A DNA stretch of 64,000 nucleotides from an uncultured Flavobacteriaceae bacterium (GCA_947494205.1 CANLUH010000005.1:62001-126000), one strand, 5' to 3'; positions 24,508 through 33,099 are shown, numbered from the stretch's first letter. Notes: a model not told the origin generated them from the sequence alone. Made by a program: numbers and translations.

Positions 24508-25191
24508 TTGAAACGCGAAATAATAACGACTCAAGACGGTTCTAAAACCATTCAAATTACAGAATGGAACGAGCAATACCATTCTAAGCATGGGGCAATA
24601 CAAGAAGCCAATTACGTGTATTTAGATAAAGGATTGCAGTATTTTATAACTGAAAATGAACAGAAAAGCATTCAAAACGTATCGATTCTAGAAATAGGAT
24701 TCGGTACAGGTTTGAATGCTTTTTTAACGTTGTTACAAGCCGAAAAACAAAATGCTACTATAGAATATGTGGGCGTTGAAGGGTATCCGATAGCTTCGGA
24801 AGAATTGCAGGCTTTAAATTATGTTGAAGCATTAAACGAACAAGATAAGACTGAAATATTTAAAACATTACATTCTTGTTCTTGGGAAACACAACATCAA
24901 ATTTCGGAACACTTCAATTTAAAAAAAGAACAAAAACTATTTTCAGAAATAACAAATGAGAATATGTTTAATGTTATTTATTTTGATGCTTTTGGCCCAA
25001 GAGTACAACCAGAACTTTGGACGGAGGCTATATTTAACAGTATGTATAAAGCATTAAAGTCTAAAGGTGTTTTGGTAACATATTGTGCACAAGGGCATGC
25101 TAGACGTGCTATGATAAGTGCAGGGTTTACCGTGGAGAAATTACAAGGCCCACCAGGAAAACGACACATGTTACGTGCTGTAAAAGAATAA
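24508..25191 (+). CDS. mnmD: tRNA mnm5(s2)U34 methyltransferase MnmD
   Basis: It has 227 residues, starting with TTG at 24508: the sequence MKREIITTQDGSKTI from that codon is the conserved N-terminus of the family, and no ATG lies nearby. The Rossmann motif is ILEIGFGTGLNAFLTLL, with IYFDAFGPRVQPELWT as the catalytic-site loop and TYCAQGHARRAM and PPGKRHMLRA at the end. It methylates the aminomethyl group of the wobble uridine; the partner oxidoreductase domain (MnmC2) of the enterobacterial fusion is absent, as is usual outside gamma-proteobacteria. One base separates it from the DUF4920 stop, so translation is probably coupled. Confidence 0.92.
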   Translation: MKREIITTQDGSKTIQITEWNEQYHSKHGAIQEANYVYLDKGLQYFITENEQKSIQNVSILEIGFGTGLNAFLTLLQAEKQNATIEYVGVEGYPIASEELQALNYVEALNEQDKTEIFKTLHSCSWETQHQISEHFNLKKEQKLFSEITNENMFNVIYFDAFGPRVQPELWTEAIFNSMYKALKSKGVLVTYCAQGHARRAMISAGFTVEKLQGPPGKRHMLRAVKE

Positions 25192-25259
25192 TAGTGTTAA
25201 AGCTTACTTAAAGCGATGAATAAGCGCTTTACTATTTCGTAAATTTATATAAAAAAGAG

Positions 25260-26165
25260 ATGCGTGTTTTAATAACAGGAGCAACAGGATTAATAGGAAC
25301 AGAAATTGTTAAACGATGCCATGATAAAGGTATAGCAGTTAACTATTTAACAACTAATAAAAGTAAAATTTCTAATACAGAGAATTACAAAGGCTTTTAT
25401 TGGAATATTAATGCAAACGAAATAGATACCGATTGTATTAAAGGTGTTGATGTTATTATACATTTAGTAGGTGCAAGTATCTCTAAACGTTGGACAGCGA
25501 AACAAAAGCAAGCTATTTTAGATAGCCGAATAAAAACAACAGCATTACTACACGACATATTAAAGAATAATACGCACACTGTTTCACAAATAATAGCAGC
25601 AAGCGCTATTGGTTATTATCCAGACTCTTTAACTAAATACTACACAGAGGAAGATACCGAAGTTAATAGCTCTTTTTTAGGAGAGGTTGTGCAAAAATGG
25701 GAGATAGCGGTAGATACTTTTAAAAGTTTAAACATAAAACTTTCTAAAATAAGAATTGGTATTGTATTCTCTTCTCAAGGCGGTGCATTTCCGCAGTTAT
25801 CTAAACCTGTTAAATATGGAGTAGGAGCAGCTATGGGAACCGGTAAACAATGGATGTCTTGGATACATATAGATGATTTAACTAATCTTTTTATGTTTGT
25901 ACTTGAACATAAATTAGAAGGTGTTTATAATGGAGTAGCACCTAATCCTTCAACTAATAAAGAAGTCACTAAAGCAATAGCAAAACATGTAAAACGACCA
26001 TTGTTTTTACCTAATATTCCAAAGTTTGTTATGGCATTGGCCCTAGGAGATATGCACGCTATTCTATTTCAAAGCCAACGCGTAAGTGCAAAAAAAATTG
26101 AAGATGAAGGGTTTAATTTTAAATATTATAATTTAAATATGGCTTTGGATCAGTTGCTTAAATAA
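25260..26165 (+). CDS. TIGR01777-type NAD-dependent epimerase (YfcH-like)
   Basis: A 301-residue extended-SDR protein: NAD(P)-binding VLITGATGLIGTEIV at the start, VIHLVGASISKRWT, ASAIGYYPD (the Tyr of the active site) and WMSWIHIDDLTNLFMFVLE, then the C-terminal helix region LALGDMHAILFQSQRVS, which is the TIGR01777 hallmark. The family includes E. coli YfcH and plant SULA; the exact reaction is unknown. It is 68 bp after mnmD in the same direction. Confidence 0.92.
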   Translation: MRVLITGATGLIGTEIVKRCHDKGIAVNYLTTNKSKISNTENYKGFYWNINANEIDTDCIKGVDVIIHLVGASISKRWTAKQKQAILDSRIKTTALLHDILKNNTHTVSQIIAASAIGYYPDSLTKYYTEEDTEVNSSFLGEVVQKWEIAVDTFKSLNIKLSKIRIGIVFSSQGGAFPQLSKPVKYGVGAAMGTGKQWMSWIHIDDLTNLFMFVLEHKLEGVYNGVAPNPSTNKEVTKAIAKHVKRPLFLPNIPKFVMALALGDMHAILFQSQRVSAKKIEDEGFNFKYYNLNMALDQLLK

Positions 26166-26317
26166 TGTGAGTGTAGCATAAGAACTTCATTATTATAGTA
26201 TTTATCTTTTTTGAACTTGGTTCTATATTAAATTAGAAACAAATCATTATTCTGTGTTTTCTTCTTGAATGTATTAAAAAATGAATTATAATTGTTTTAA
26301 AACTAGCCAAATAGTTA

Positions 26318-27175
26318 TTATTTACGTGAGTCTAACGGGCTTTTAATAAGTCTGTTTTTGCGCTTTGCAAGGTAGAAATAACCAATGCCGATACTTAATA
26401 AAAGTATTAACGTAAATATTGAACCTTCTATACCAATGTTTCCTCCGGTTATTAATTCTGGACCAGAAAATGTTGCATTTATAATTTTACCCATATCGTC
26501 TACGCCTGTTAAGTTAGAACCATAAAAAGGTTGCGCAAAATTCCATCCTAGATGAAAGAAAAAGGGTAACCAAATGCGTTTAGAATAAATGTATAGTATT
26601 GCTAATGTAAAACCCCAAGCTAAATCGGAAACTGCACTAAATACTGTTGCATTATCATTAAATACATGTAATAATTCTATACACATAGCAATACCTAAAG
26701 TGATATAAGATCCTAACCAGTGTTCTAATTTTCTGATAATTAATCCGCGAATTAATAAATCTTCAATTAAAGCCGCTACCATTAAAAGTGTGAATAATTT
26801 TAAAGAATAATTAATGGTAGAAATAGAAATAACCTCGTAATAATTAAATGCATATAGAATAGCTATTGCTATAGAAATAGCAATGAAACCCAATGCAAAT
26901 CCACCAATTAATACTTTAGGGAGTTTACGTGTTGAGATTTCTGTTGGTGTTCTTTTTTCGTAGTATTTTGAAAAAAAGAAATAGGCTATTAGTAAGACCA
27001 AAAAAGAAATGCAGTTTTTTATAACATCAGCAATATTTTTATTGTCTAATAAGGCATATAATATAGGTTCCGAAATATATTGTTTAACAGCAACTACAGC
27101 AGTTAAACAACAAGCGATACCCATAATTATTGTTATGATTGGATGCTTGAAAGAATGCTTTAAATAACTGTTCAT
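26318..27175 (-). CDS. CPBP family intramembrane metalloprotease-like protein
   Basis: The 285-residue protein has about eight membrane segments. The CPBP (ABI, Rce1-like) motifs are present in degenerate form: ALIEDLLIRGLI stands for EExxxR, with Asp at the second acidic position; CIELLHVFND supplies the second-motif His; and FFHLGWNFAQ gives HxxxN. Active members cleave prenylated or other membrane proteins, while many bacterial members are immunity or maturation proteins. The Glu-to-Asp change leaves activity uncertain. It diverges from the HxlR regulator, with an operator-like palindrome between them. Confidence 0.85.
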   Translation of the reverse strand: MNSYLKHSFKHPIITIIMGIACCLTAVVAVKQYISEPILYALLDNKNIADVIKNCISFLVLLIAYFFFSKYYEKRTPTEISTRKLPKVLIGGFALGFIAISIAIAILYAFNYYEVISISTINYSLKLFTLLMVAALIEDLLIRGLIIRKLEHWLGSYITLGIAMCIELLHVFNDNATVFSAVSDLAWGFTLAILYIYSKRIWLPFFFHLGWNFAQPFYGSNLTGVDDMGKIINATFSGPELITGGNIGIEGSIFTLILLLSIGIGYFYLAKRKNRLIKSPLDSRK

Positions 27176-27237
27176 AATTGGTGCTTATAATATTCTATAC
27201 AAAGAAAACTAAATAATATATTTGTGTCAAGTATGCA

Positions 27238-27264
27238 CTTTTTAGTAAGCTACATACTAAAAAG
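27238..27264. promoter_or_regulatory. Palindromic operator candidate between CPBP and HxlR genes
   Basis: CTTTTTAGTA (27238-27247) and TACTAAAAAG (27255-27264) are exact inverted copies separated by seven bases. TAGTA/TACTA half-sites are typical of HxlR-type regulators. The site lies 62 bp before the CPBP ATG and 40 bp before the hxlR-type GTG, so it could control both. Confidence 0.55.
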
Positions 27265-27304
27265 ATACTAATACTGATTTCTAGTGTTTTAAAAATTTAA
27301 AAAA

Positions 27305-27634
27305 GTGAATAAAAAAAAGCGAATAGCACATTGCCCTGTCGATTATGCCTTCCAAAGAATAGGAGGGAAGTATAAAGGACGACTTTTATGGGTGCTTAGA
27401 GATGGTTTTATGCGTTATGGTGAATTAAAGCGTGCTATAGTTGGGGTTACTCCCAAAATGCTAACACAATCTTTACGAGAATTAGAAGCCGACGAATTAG
27501 TCTCTAGAAAAGTTTATTTAGAAGTTCCTCCAAGAGTAGAGTACCGTTTAACTGAAACTGGTAAAGCACTTATTCCTTTTATTGGGCAAGTGAGAGGTTG
27601 GGCAATAAAACAAATAGAGAAGCAAAAGGAATAA
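27305..27634 (+). CDS. HxlR family transcriptional regulator
   Basis: It has 109 residues and a GTG start at 27305; the conserved entry CPVDYAFQRIGGKYKGRLLW follows nine residues later, exactly as in the family, so no longer start is needed. The winged HTH reads MRYGELKRAIVGVTPKMLTQ, then LRELEADELVSRKVY, with the wing VPPRVEYRLTETGKALIPF. Many HxlR proteins sense quinones or oxidants through the single conserved N-terminal Cys, here Cys10 of HCPVDY. The divergent CPBP gene and the palindrome between them suggest the target. Confidence 0.92.
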   Translation: MNKKKRIAHCPVDYAFQRIGGKYKGRLLWVLRDGFMRYGELKRAIVGVTPKMLTQSLRELEADELVSRKVYLEVPPRVEYRLTETGKALIPFIGQVRGWAIKQIEKQKE

Positions 27635-27660
27635 ATTATTTGTTAGCTCTTAAGTTAATT

Positions 27661-28737
27661 TTACACTTTTCCCAATTGCACTGCTTCTTGCATCACTTTA
27701 TAACGTTTTTCCCATTTAACCTTGTCTTTGTTTAAATGGTCATCTATGTGCACAGGATCTTTGGTATTAAATTTACCTCCCCAACGCAGAGCACTATCGT
27801 TTATAATAGATGTTAAAAATTGTTTTACTGGTGCTGGTACATTAGGGTATTTTCGTAATACGGTAGAGTTGGCTAATTTGTTTCCATATTTTACATTCAT
27901 ATCTATGCCATGTCCTGCTAAATGGTTAGAGAAAGTAGCAGGTTTTACAATAGCGCCTTGTACGTTTGTTGTGGTTCTAAAAGAACTGGTTATGTAAATA
28001 AATACATCTGCAGCTTTTGCATATGCATTTACCTTATCTAATGCAGGAACAAATTCTATATCTGCACGACACGGTTTGCCTATAAATCTATCACCTTGAT
28101 ATAATACTAATGGTGACTTTTTACTTGGCAAATTTTTTGTGGCTTGGTCACTCCATCTACTTCCATAAAATTGATTAATGTCTTTTAAAAATAGGTTTAT
28201 TAATGGTCTAGATAACCAATCCCCATCGGAAACAATATTATTATCTTTTGCATAAGTAACTACTGCTTTACGTGTACTATTTCCGTAAAGTCCATTGGCT
28301 CCAAATTTTAAGAAATTAAGCTCTTTACCATAACCAATGGTATTTAATAGTACTTGTATGGCGCTAATACTCATGCGTGTCCCTTTAGAAATGTATTTGC
28401 GTGTTCTTAAATCTGATTTATGTATAGACCACAACACATACATTTCTGGTAGAAAATCATGGCGTTGTAATATAAGTTTGGCAAGTGTATTAGATACCGA
28501 TATACCATTGCTTGCATTATTGTTACGTTTTGCAAAGGCGGCTACTGCAGCTTTTGTTGCTTTACCATAGTCTCCATCGGCTTGGTAATTATCCCATTTT
28601 AGTTCTTTTCTAAAACCAAGTTCAAACAAGGTACGCTGTAAGTCGGTAACCAAAATTTTATCTGGTGATTTTACAAATAAAGATCTACTAATATCTCCTT
28701 TTTTTACTGCTGCTTCTATAAAATTAGAACATTCCAT
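27661..28737 (-). CDS. Peptidoglycan-binding, M15-type peptidase without signal peptide
   Basis: The 358-residue protein has two peptidoglycan-binding (PG_binding_1-like) repeats (~25-95: TDLQRTLFELGF, DGDYGKATKAAVAAFAKRN; ~120-185: SAIQVLLNTIGYG, NGLYGNSTRKAVVTYAKDN) and a C-terminal M15C-like zinc peptidase. The zinc site is HLAGHGID (HxxxxxxD) plus the final His in KDPVHID. Such enzymes cut L-Ala-D-Glu or D-Ala cross-link peptides, and the layout resembles phage endolysins. The N-terminus (MECSNFIEAAVKKGD) has no export signal, so delivery by lysis, injection or another route would be needed. The start codon is convincing. No lysis or phage genes are adjacent. Confidence 0.83.
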   Translation of the reverse strand: MECSNFIEAAVKKGDISRSLFVKSPDKILVTDLQRTLFELGFRKELKWDNYQADGDYGKATKAAVAAFAKRNNNASNGISVSNTLAKLILQRHDFLPEMYVLWSIHKSDLRTRKYISKGTRMSISAIQVLLNTIGYGKELNFLKFGANGLYGNSTRKAVVTYAKDNNIVSDGDWLSRPLINLFLKDINQFYGSRWSDQATKNLPSKKSPLVLYQGDRFIGKPCRADIEFVPALDKVNAYAKAADVFIYITSSFRTTTNVQGAIVKPATFSNHLAGHGIDMNVKYGNKLANSTVLRKYPNVPAPVKQFLTSIINDSALRWGGKFNTKDPVHIDDHLNKDKVKWEKRYKVMQEAVQLGKV

Positions 28738-28872
28738 AACTTAATATATTGATTTTTAGCACGATTAAATTACGTATTTTTTTATAAACTCATTAAAACT
28801 TTTTTTGTTGTCTTTTAAAACTTTTAAATGAACCCTAATTTTATTATATAGAATAACGTCATCTGTTAATAC

Positions 28873-28911
28873 AAGAGAGCTACATAAACATAATATTTAT
28901 GTAGCTCTCTT
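28873..28911 (-). terminator. Intrinsic terminator of the S15 peptidase gene
   Basis: A 16-bp perfect stem: AAGAGAGCTACATAAA (28873-28888) pairs with TTTATGTAGCTCTCTT (28896-28911), loop of seven bases. It lies 23 bp beyond the stop codon of the gene at 28934. Confidence 0.85.
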
Positions 28912-28933
28912 ACTATTTTGCTTAGTCTAAAAC

Positions 28934-30766
28934 TTAATTCTTGGTAGCTGCTTTGTAAGCATCCATACCACCAACAACTGGTAATGTAATGTTTGTTTGA
29001 TCTAACTTTAAAGTCAACTCTGTTCCAGGTTCTGGGTGTAGTGTAAAATCTTTATCACTAGAGAATACCATAAATCCTATTTTTTGTCCTTTAGGAATAA
29101 TTTGATCGTCTGGATTTAAATCGAAGTTAACAGTATAAAACTCACCTTTTTTAAGTGGTTCGCTATCTGTAAGCGATTTATAGTTTTGTGGATCTGCCCA
29201 ACCACGAGTAATAATATCTTCATTAATTTTTCCATCTGTCCAAGGTAATGCTACCATCCAAACCGATAAGTTTGCTGCAGGTTTACTGCTAGATAGTGTA
29301 ATACTTACTTTAGTAATTCCAGATAAATGTAAATCTTCGGTAAGTGTTGGTGTCGCATATATTAAACGGTGATTAGAGTTTTCTGCTTTAGCTAACTCTT
29401 TTCCAGAGATAGAAAAATCATCTACTAAAGTTTCCTCACCTTGTTTAGATGTTTTTTTAGTATGTAAAGTACCTTCGGTTTGTCCGCCTTTCTTTAAGTA
29501 TAAAGTCACGTCTTTAGCATCTGGGTTTGGGTAATCTGCATAAGCCGTTGGGTTTCTCATATTATCACTTTCTCTAACAATCCATGCACGTGCATCTGCT
29601 TCTACATTATTATCTACACCATGTAAGTAATGTGTAAACCAACGGTTCATTAGCGACATTGGTGGCGGTCCACCGTGTCCGTGTTGGTGATAATATATTT
29701 GCGACGGTATACCTTGCTTTTTTGCTTGTTGGTATATACGGTTACTATGCTCTGGCATCACGTTCCAATCGTTAAAACCATGAGACATTAATAATGCCGC
29801 TTTCATAGGTTTCATTTGTGTTAAGTAATCACGTTTTGCCCAAAAATCATTAAGGTCACCCGTTTGTCTGTCCATACCGTTTTTCATTTCGGTATCACGA
29901 ACTCTTTTATTATTTCCTGGACGTTTTGCTTCGTCTCCACTATGTACAAAATCGTATAATACATCAATATCTTCGCCTAAATAACCGCCTGGAGAACGCA
30001 CTAATCCGTTAGAACGGTAATAGTGATAGTACGATGTATTTGGTGCAATAGGAATAATAGCTTCTAAACCTTCTACGCCTGTTGTAGCGGCTGCAAGTGG
30101 TAATGTCCCTTCATAAGAGGTTCCCGTCATACCTACTTTTCCAGTAGACCAAAACGCAGTTACAGGTTCACCACCCTCTCTTTCAGTATAACCTTTAGCA
30201 CGCCCGCACAACCAATCGATTACTGTTTTTGGAGCTAAAGCTTCGTTGGCACCCCCAATAGTTGGTGCGCCGTCTGATAATCCTGTTCCTGGAGACGACG
30301 AGTGTACTACAATATAACCTCTAGGTACCCATTGTCTTGTATGCGAATTCGATATAATAGGACGTTTACCTCTTCTCTTTACTTCTGGGTGTGTACGTTC
30401 TTCTCCAATATCTCCAAGTTCATGCTCTACATTCCACATAACGCCTGGTAGATCACCTGCAACACCTGCAAAATAAGGACTAGATCCATAAACTACAGGT
30501 AATTTTAAACCTTCGGTATCGGTTTGTTTAGGTCGTGTTACTGCAACGTGCATACGGTCTGGTTTGCCGTCTTCATCAGAATCGAAAGTAGTTTCAACCC
30601 AAAGATCATGCCTTATCCATTCTTTTGGGTCACTAAACCCTTCTACAATTTGTGCTTCTCCGTTTTCGAATACTGGTACACTTTTAGTAGCGTCCTGTGC
30701 CGAAACACTTGTTATTAACGCTGTTAAGACTACAGTGCTAAAAGCTGATTTTAAAGATGTTATCAT
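28934..30766 (-). CDS. Xaa-Pro dipeptidyl-peptidase-like S15 hydrolase, exported
   Basis: The 610-residue protein has a signal peptide ending VSAQ. The S15/PepX catalytic domain shows the entry WVETTFDSDEDGKPDRMHV, the nucleophile elbow GTSYEG (Ser217), the acid in SHGFNDWNV (Asp333) and the His cluster YHQHGHGG (360-364). Residues ~430-600 form the PepX_C jelly roll. It probably removes X-Pro dipeptides or cleaves related acyl bonds in the periplasm. It differs clearly from the CocE-like lipoprotein at 4975, so the two are not recent duplicates. Single-gene unit with its own terminator. Confidence 0.9.
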   Translation of the reverse strand: MITSLKSAFSTVVLTALITSVSAQDATKSVPVFENGEAQIVEGFSDPKEWIRHDLWVETTFDSDEDGKPDRMHVAVTRPKQTDTEGLKLPVVYGSSPYFAGVAGDLPGVMWNVEHELGDIGEERTHPEVKRRGKRPIISNSHTRQWVPRGYIVVHSSSPGTGLSDGAPTIGGANEALAPKTVIDWLCGRAKGYTEREGGEPVTAFWSTGKVGMTGTSYEGTLPLAAATTGVEGLEAIIPIAPNTSYYHYYRSNGLVRSPGGYLGEDIDVLYDFVHSGDEAKRPGNNKRVRDTEMKNGMDRQTGDLNDFWAKRDYLTQMKPMKAALLMSHGFNDWNVMPEHSNRIYQQAKKQGIPSQIYYHQHGHGGPPPMSLMNRWFTHYLHGVDNNVEADARAWIVRESDNMRNPTAYADYPNPDAKDVTLYLKKGGQTEGTLHTKKTSKQGEETLVDDFSISGKELAKAENSNHRLIYATPTLTEDLHLSGITKVSITLSSSKPAANLSVWMVALPWTDGKINEDIITRGWADPQNYKSLTDSEPLKKGEFYTVNFDLNPDDQIIPKGQKIGFMVFSSDKDFTLHPEPGTELTLKLDQTNITLPVVGGMDAYKAATKN

Positions 30767-30861
30767 AAAAAATATTATAGTTTGAAGGGAAAGTTAATGG
30801 TTTTTTACAATACTTTCAATAGAATAACACGCTTTAAGAAAGTGTTAACATCTGTTTTGTG

Positions 30862-31545
30862 TTAATACGGACAATCTTGGAAGTAGGTTTGAAGGTCGAA
30901 TTTACGATCCTCAAATTGTTTTTCAAGTATCTTAAACTGTTGTATTCTGTCTATTCTAAAGGCTCTATAACTGTTTCGTAAATGACACCAAGCAATTAAA
31001 ATCCATTTATTTTCTGTTGAATATAATGCGTAAGGCTCTATAGTTCTAGATGTAATTGCGGTATCGTTTACTTTTTTATATTTTATTTCGGTGTAGTTAA
31101 GGTTTGTAATAGCAATTTGAATTTCGGACAACGCATTACTTTGAAAATTTTGAAAATCGCTGCCAAACACAAAAATATTATTATCTAAACGTTCGCTTTT
31201 CTCTTGAATGTAAGATTTAAAGACTGATTTTATTTTGGTAAACGCATCATTAAAATCTTTTGAAAATGAAGAGTCGTTACTTTGGTTTACCAAATTTTGA
31301 GCAGTGATTAAAGCATTGGCTTCTTTCTCGGTAAATTGTACAGGTGCAACGGTATAACCTTCCATTAACGAATAGCCTTTCCCTTCTATAGTTACAACTG
31401 GTACTCCTGCTTCTTCCAGTTTTCTAATATCTCTATAAATGGTACGTACACTAACATCAAACTTTTCGGCAAGAGCAGTCGCTGTTAATAGTCGTTTAGA
31501 CTTTAATAGGGTTAAAATAGATATGAGTCTGGATAATTGCGACAT
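30862..31545 (-). CDS. YafY-type transcriptional regulator (HTH_11 + WYL)
   Basis: It has 227 residues. The N-terminal HTH (LISILTLLKSKRLLTATALA, EKFDVSVRTIYRDIRKLEEAG, VPVVTIEGKGYSL) is the DeoR-like HTH_11 type. The WYL domain lies at ~140-215 (YALYSTENKWILIAWCHLRN, YRAFRIDRIQQF). WYL domains bind ligands, often nucleotides or single-stranded nucleic acid. A ten-base palindrome lies 12 bp upstream of its ATG and is the likely operator, so autoregulation is expected. The neighbour on the same strand upstream is a VOC protein gene. Confidence 0.9.
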   Translation of the reverse strand: MSQLSRLISILTLLKSKRLLTATALAEKFDVSVRTIYRDIRKLEEAGVPVVTIEGKGYSLMEGYTVAPVQFTEKEANALITAQNLVNQSNDSSFSKDFNDAFTKIKSVFKSYIQEKSERLDNNIFVFGSDFQNFQSNALSEIQIAITNLNYTEIKYKKVNDTAITSRTIEPYALYSTENKWILIAWCHLRNSYRAFRIDRIQQFKILEKQFEDRKFDLQTYFQDCPY

Positions 31546-31556
31546 AGTATAACAAA

Positions 31557-31585
31557 GATAGTGAACCGTTTAAAAGTTCACTATC
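31557..31585. promoter_or_regulatory. Inverted-repeat operator candidate before the WYL regulator
   Basis: GATAGTGAAC (31557-31566) and GTTCACTATC (31576-31585) are exact inverted copies with a nine-base spacer. The site lies 12-40 bp before the ATG at 31545, where a repressor of its own gene would bind. The T-run after the second arm is weak, so a terminator is less likely. Confidence 0.5.
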
Positions 31586-31630
31586 GCTTTTAGTTTTAAC
31601 AGGAACGTGACATAAGAAGAATTGACGACA

Positions 31631-31679
31631 GTCTGAGTAATTTTTCTTCGTTTTATTACGAAAAATCACTCAATTTGAC
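31631..31679. repeat. Imperfect palindromic intergenic repeat
   Basis: GTCTGAGTAATTTTTCTTCG (31631-31650) is an imperfect inverted copy of CGAAAAATCACTCAATTTGAC (31659-31679, 21 bases; core GAGT(A/G)ATTTTTC). The end CACTCAATTTGAC is the inverse of GTCAATTTGAGTG near 12515, pointing to a dispersed family. Confidence 0.55.
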
Positions 31680-31726
31680 GGCTTTTTATAGCTAAATCCT
31701 ATATAAAGAGTTCACGTTATTTTAGA

Positions 31727-32104
31727 TTATTCCATAGAGTGTAACGCAACACGATTGCCTTCGGTGTCTATAAATTGAGCAATAAATCCGTCTTGCCCAA
31801 TATCGGTTTTTGGCATTAGTATTTTACCACCTGCAGTTTCTACACGGTTTAAAGGTTCGCTTAAATTATCGCCACCATTTAAATAAATAGTACTACCTTC
31901 TTTAGATGGAATCTGTCCTTCGGCTTCAATAATAGCACCTCCAGTTCCGTTTTTATCTTCTTTATGTGTAAACACACCATATTTTGTGTTTTGTTCTGGC
32001 ATGTGGTGATCTGTAATTTCAGATCCTAAAACTGAACTGTAAAATTGTTTTGCTCTTTCGTAATTTGTTACTGGAATTTCGAACCAGTTTATTGCATTTG
32101 TCAT
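31727..32104 (-). CDS. VOC family protein
   Basis: A 125-residue VOC module: it begins NAINWFEIPVTNYERAKQFY and ends DIGQDGFIAQFIDTEGNRVALHS, the paired halves of the glyoxalase fold. The G-G-x-I-I loop (GTGGAIIEAEG) marks the subgroup often annotated as 'VOC family, YdeI/PhnB-like'. The reaction is unknown. It may be the last gene of a run from PadR through ASCH on the minus strand (89-bp gap). Confidence 0.88.
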   Translation of the reverse strand: MTNAINWFEIPVTNYERAKQFYSSVLGSEITDHHMPEQNTKYGVFTHKEDKNGTGGAIIEAEGQIPSKEGSTIYLNGGDNLSEPLNRVETAGGKILMPKTDIGQDGFIAQFIDTEGNRVALHSME

Positions 32105-32193
32105 TGTTATTTATGTTTTTATTTGTTTAACATAATGCAAAATTAAAAGCCGAAGTGTCGGAATATGTCAGGGGTAGAAAATAATTTTAAAAT

Positions 32194-32664
32194 TTATTTC
32201 CAAATGGCTTTAAATTGCTCGCAAACAATAACCATATCTTGAGTTGGTGCTTCGCCTTCTGGTTCCATTTCTCTTGTATAATAGTCCCAATGTACGCGTT
32301 TCCAATAGGCTAACGATTTGTCTCCTTCGCCTTCTATAGCAGCAAATTCGGGAGTAACTTCATTATAAGGCACTAGGTCTACTTGTGTGGTTTCTATAAC
32401 AGCTTTAGCTATGCCTTCCCAGTCGGTTACAATAAATAAGTCTCCCTGTTTTGGTAAGGGTTCATTATTTTTTTTAAACCACCATAAAGACGTCGCAGTG
32501 GCTCTTTTAACACCTTCTAAAACTAGATTAATACAATAATCTGCATCTTTTTTATTATCACAAAAATGCCAAGATTCTGGTAATGGTTTTGTGTTGTGTT
32601 TTGGGTGCGCTTTGGTAAAAGCGTCCCATAGTTTAATAACAGATGCATCTACAGTGGTTGCCAT
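32194..32664 (-). CDS. ASCH domain protein
   Basis: A 156-residue ASCH (PUA-like) protein: WHFCDNKKDADYCINLVLEG, KRATATSLWWFKKNNEPLPK, GDLFIVTDWEGIAKAVIETT, then EGEGDKSLAYWKRVHWDYY. This arrangement of Lys, Thr/Ser and the E-G-D-x-S-L block is the conserved pocket of the family, some members of which cleave N4-acetylcytidine or RNA. The call of the domain is firm; the activity is not shown. It starts four bases after the stop of the upstream membrane protein gene, so it belongs to the PadR operon. Confidence 0.9.
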   Translation of the reverse strand: MATTVDASVIKLWDAFTKAHPKHNTKPLPESWHFCDNKKDADYCINLVLEGVKRATATSLWWFKKNNEPLPKQGDLFIVTDWEGIAKAVIETTQVDLVPYNEVTPEFAAIEGEGDKSLAYWKRVHWDYYTREMEPEGEAPTQDMVIVCEQFKAIWK

Positions 32665-32667
32665 GGT

Positions 32668-33099
32668 TTAGCGTTGTATTTTTAATGTATGTCTCATGTA
32701 TTTAACATAACAATATAATGGTATACAGAATAGTCCCACCAAAGCAAAAGTTGTAAGCCAAAGCCAACTTTCAAATGGCCAATGCATAATTCTAAATAAC
32801 GCACTTACTATTACCATAGCAGCAGTAGCACTATATGCTATTAGATAGGCTTTTCTTGCTTGTAGCATTTTTTTAGCACGTACAGTATAGTTTGTTTCTT
32901 TTTGAATTTGTTTCATGCTACTATAGCCTCCAAATTGTGCAATGACTTTGTTGTATACCGTTTCGAAATCTTGAGAATGGTCTGCTTCAATAGCTGAGCA
33001 AATATGATCTACAATGGTTTCTTTTAAATCTTTAGATTGGATGCCGTTTCTTGTTAAGGTCTCCGAAATATAATCTATTTGTTTGTCTGTTATGTTCAT
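32668..33099 (-). CDS. PadR-associated membrane protein
   Basis: The 143-residue product has a cytoplasmic N-terminal helical region (~1-75, VDHICSAIEADHSQDFETVY) of the 'permease prefix' or DUF1700-like type, followed by two membrane helices (~83-105 and 112-133). It overlaps the PadR gene by four bases (ATGA). Such small membrane proteins are very often encoded right after PadR regulators. I do not know a molecular function. Confidence 0.8.
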   Translation of the reverse strand: MNITDKQIDYISETLTRNGIQSKDLKETIVDHICSAIEADHSQDFETVYNKVIAQFGGYSSMKQIQKETNYTVRAKKMLQARKAYLIAYSATAAMVIVSALFRIMHWPFESWLWLTTFALVGLFCIPLYCYVKYMRHTLKIQR

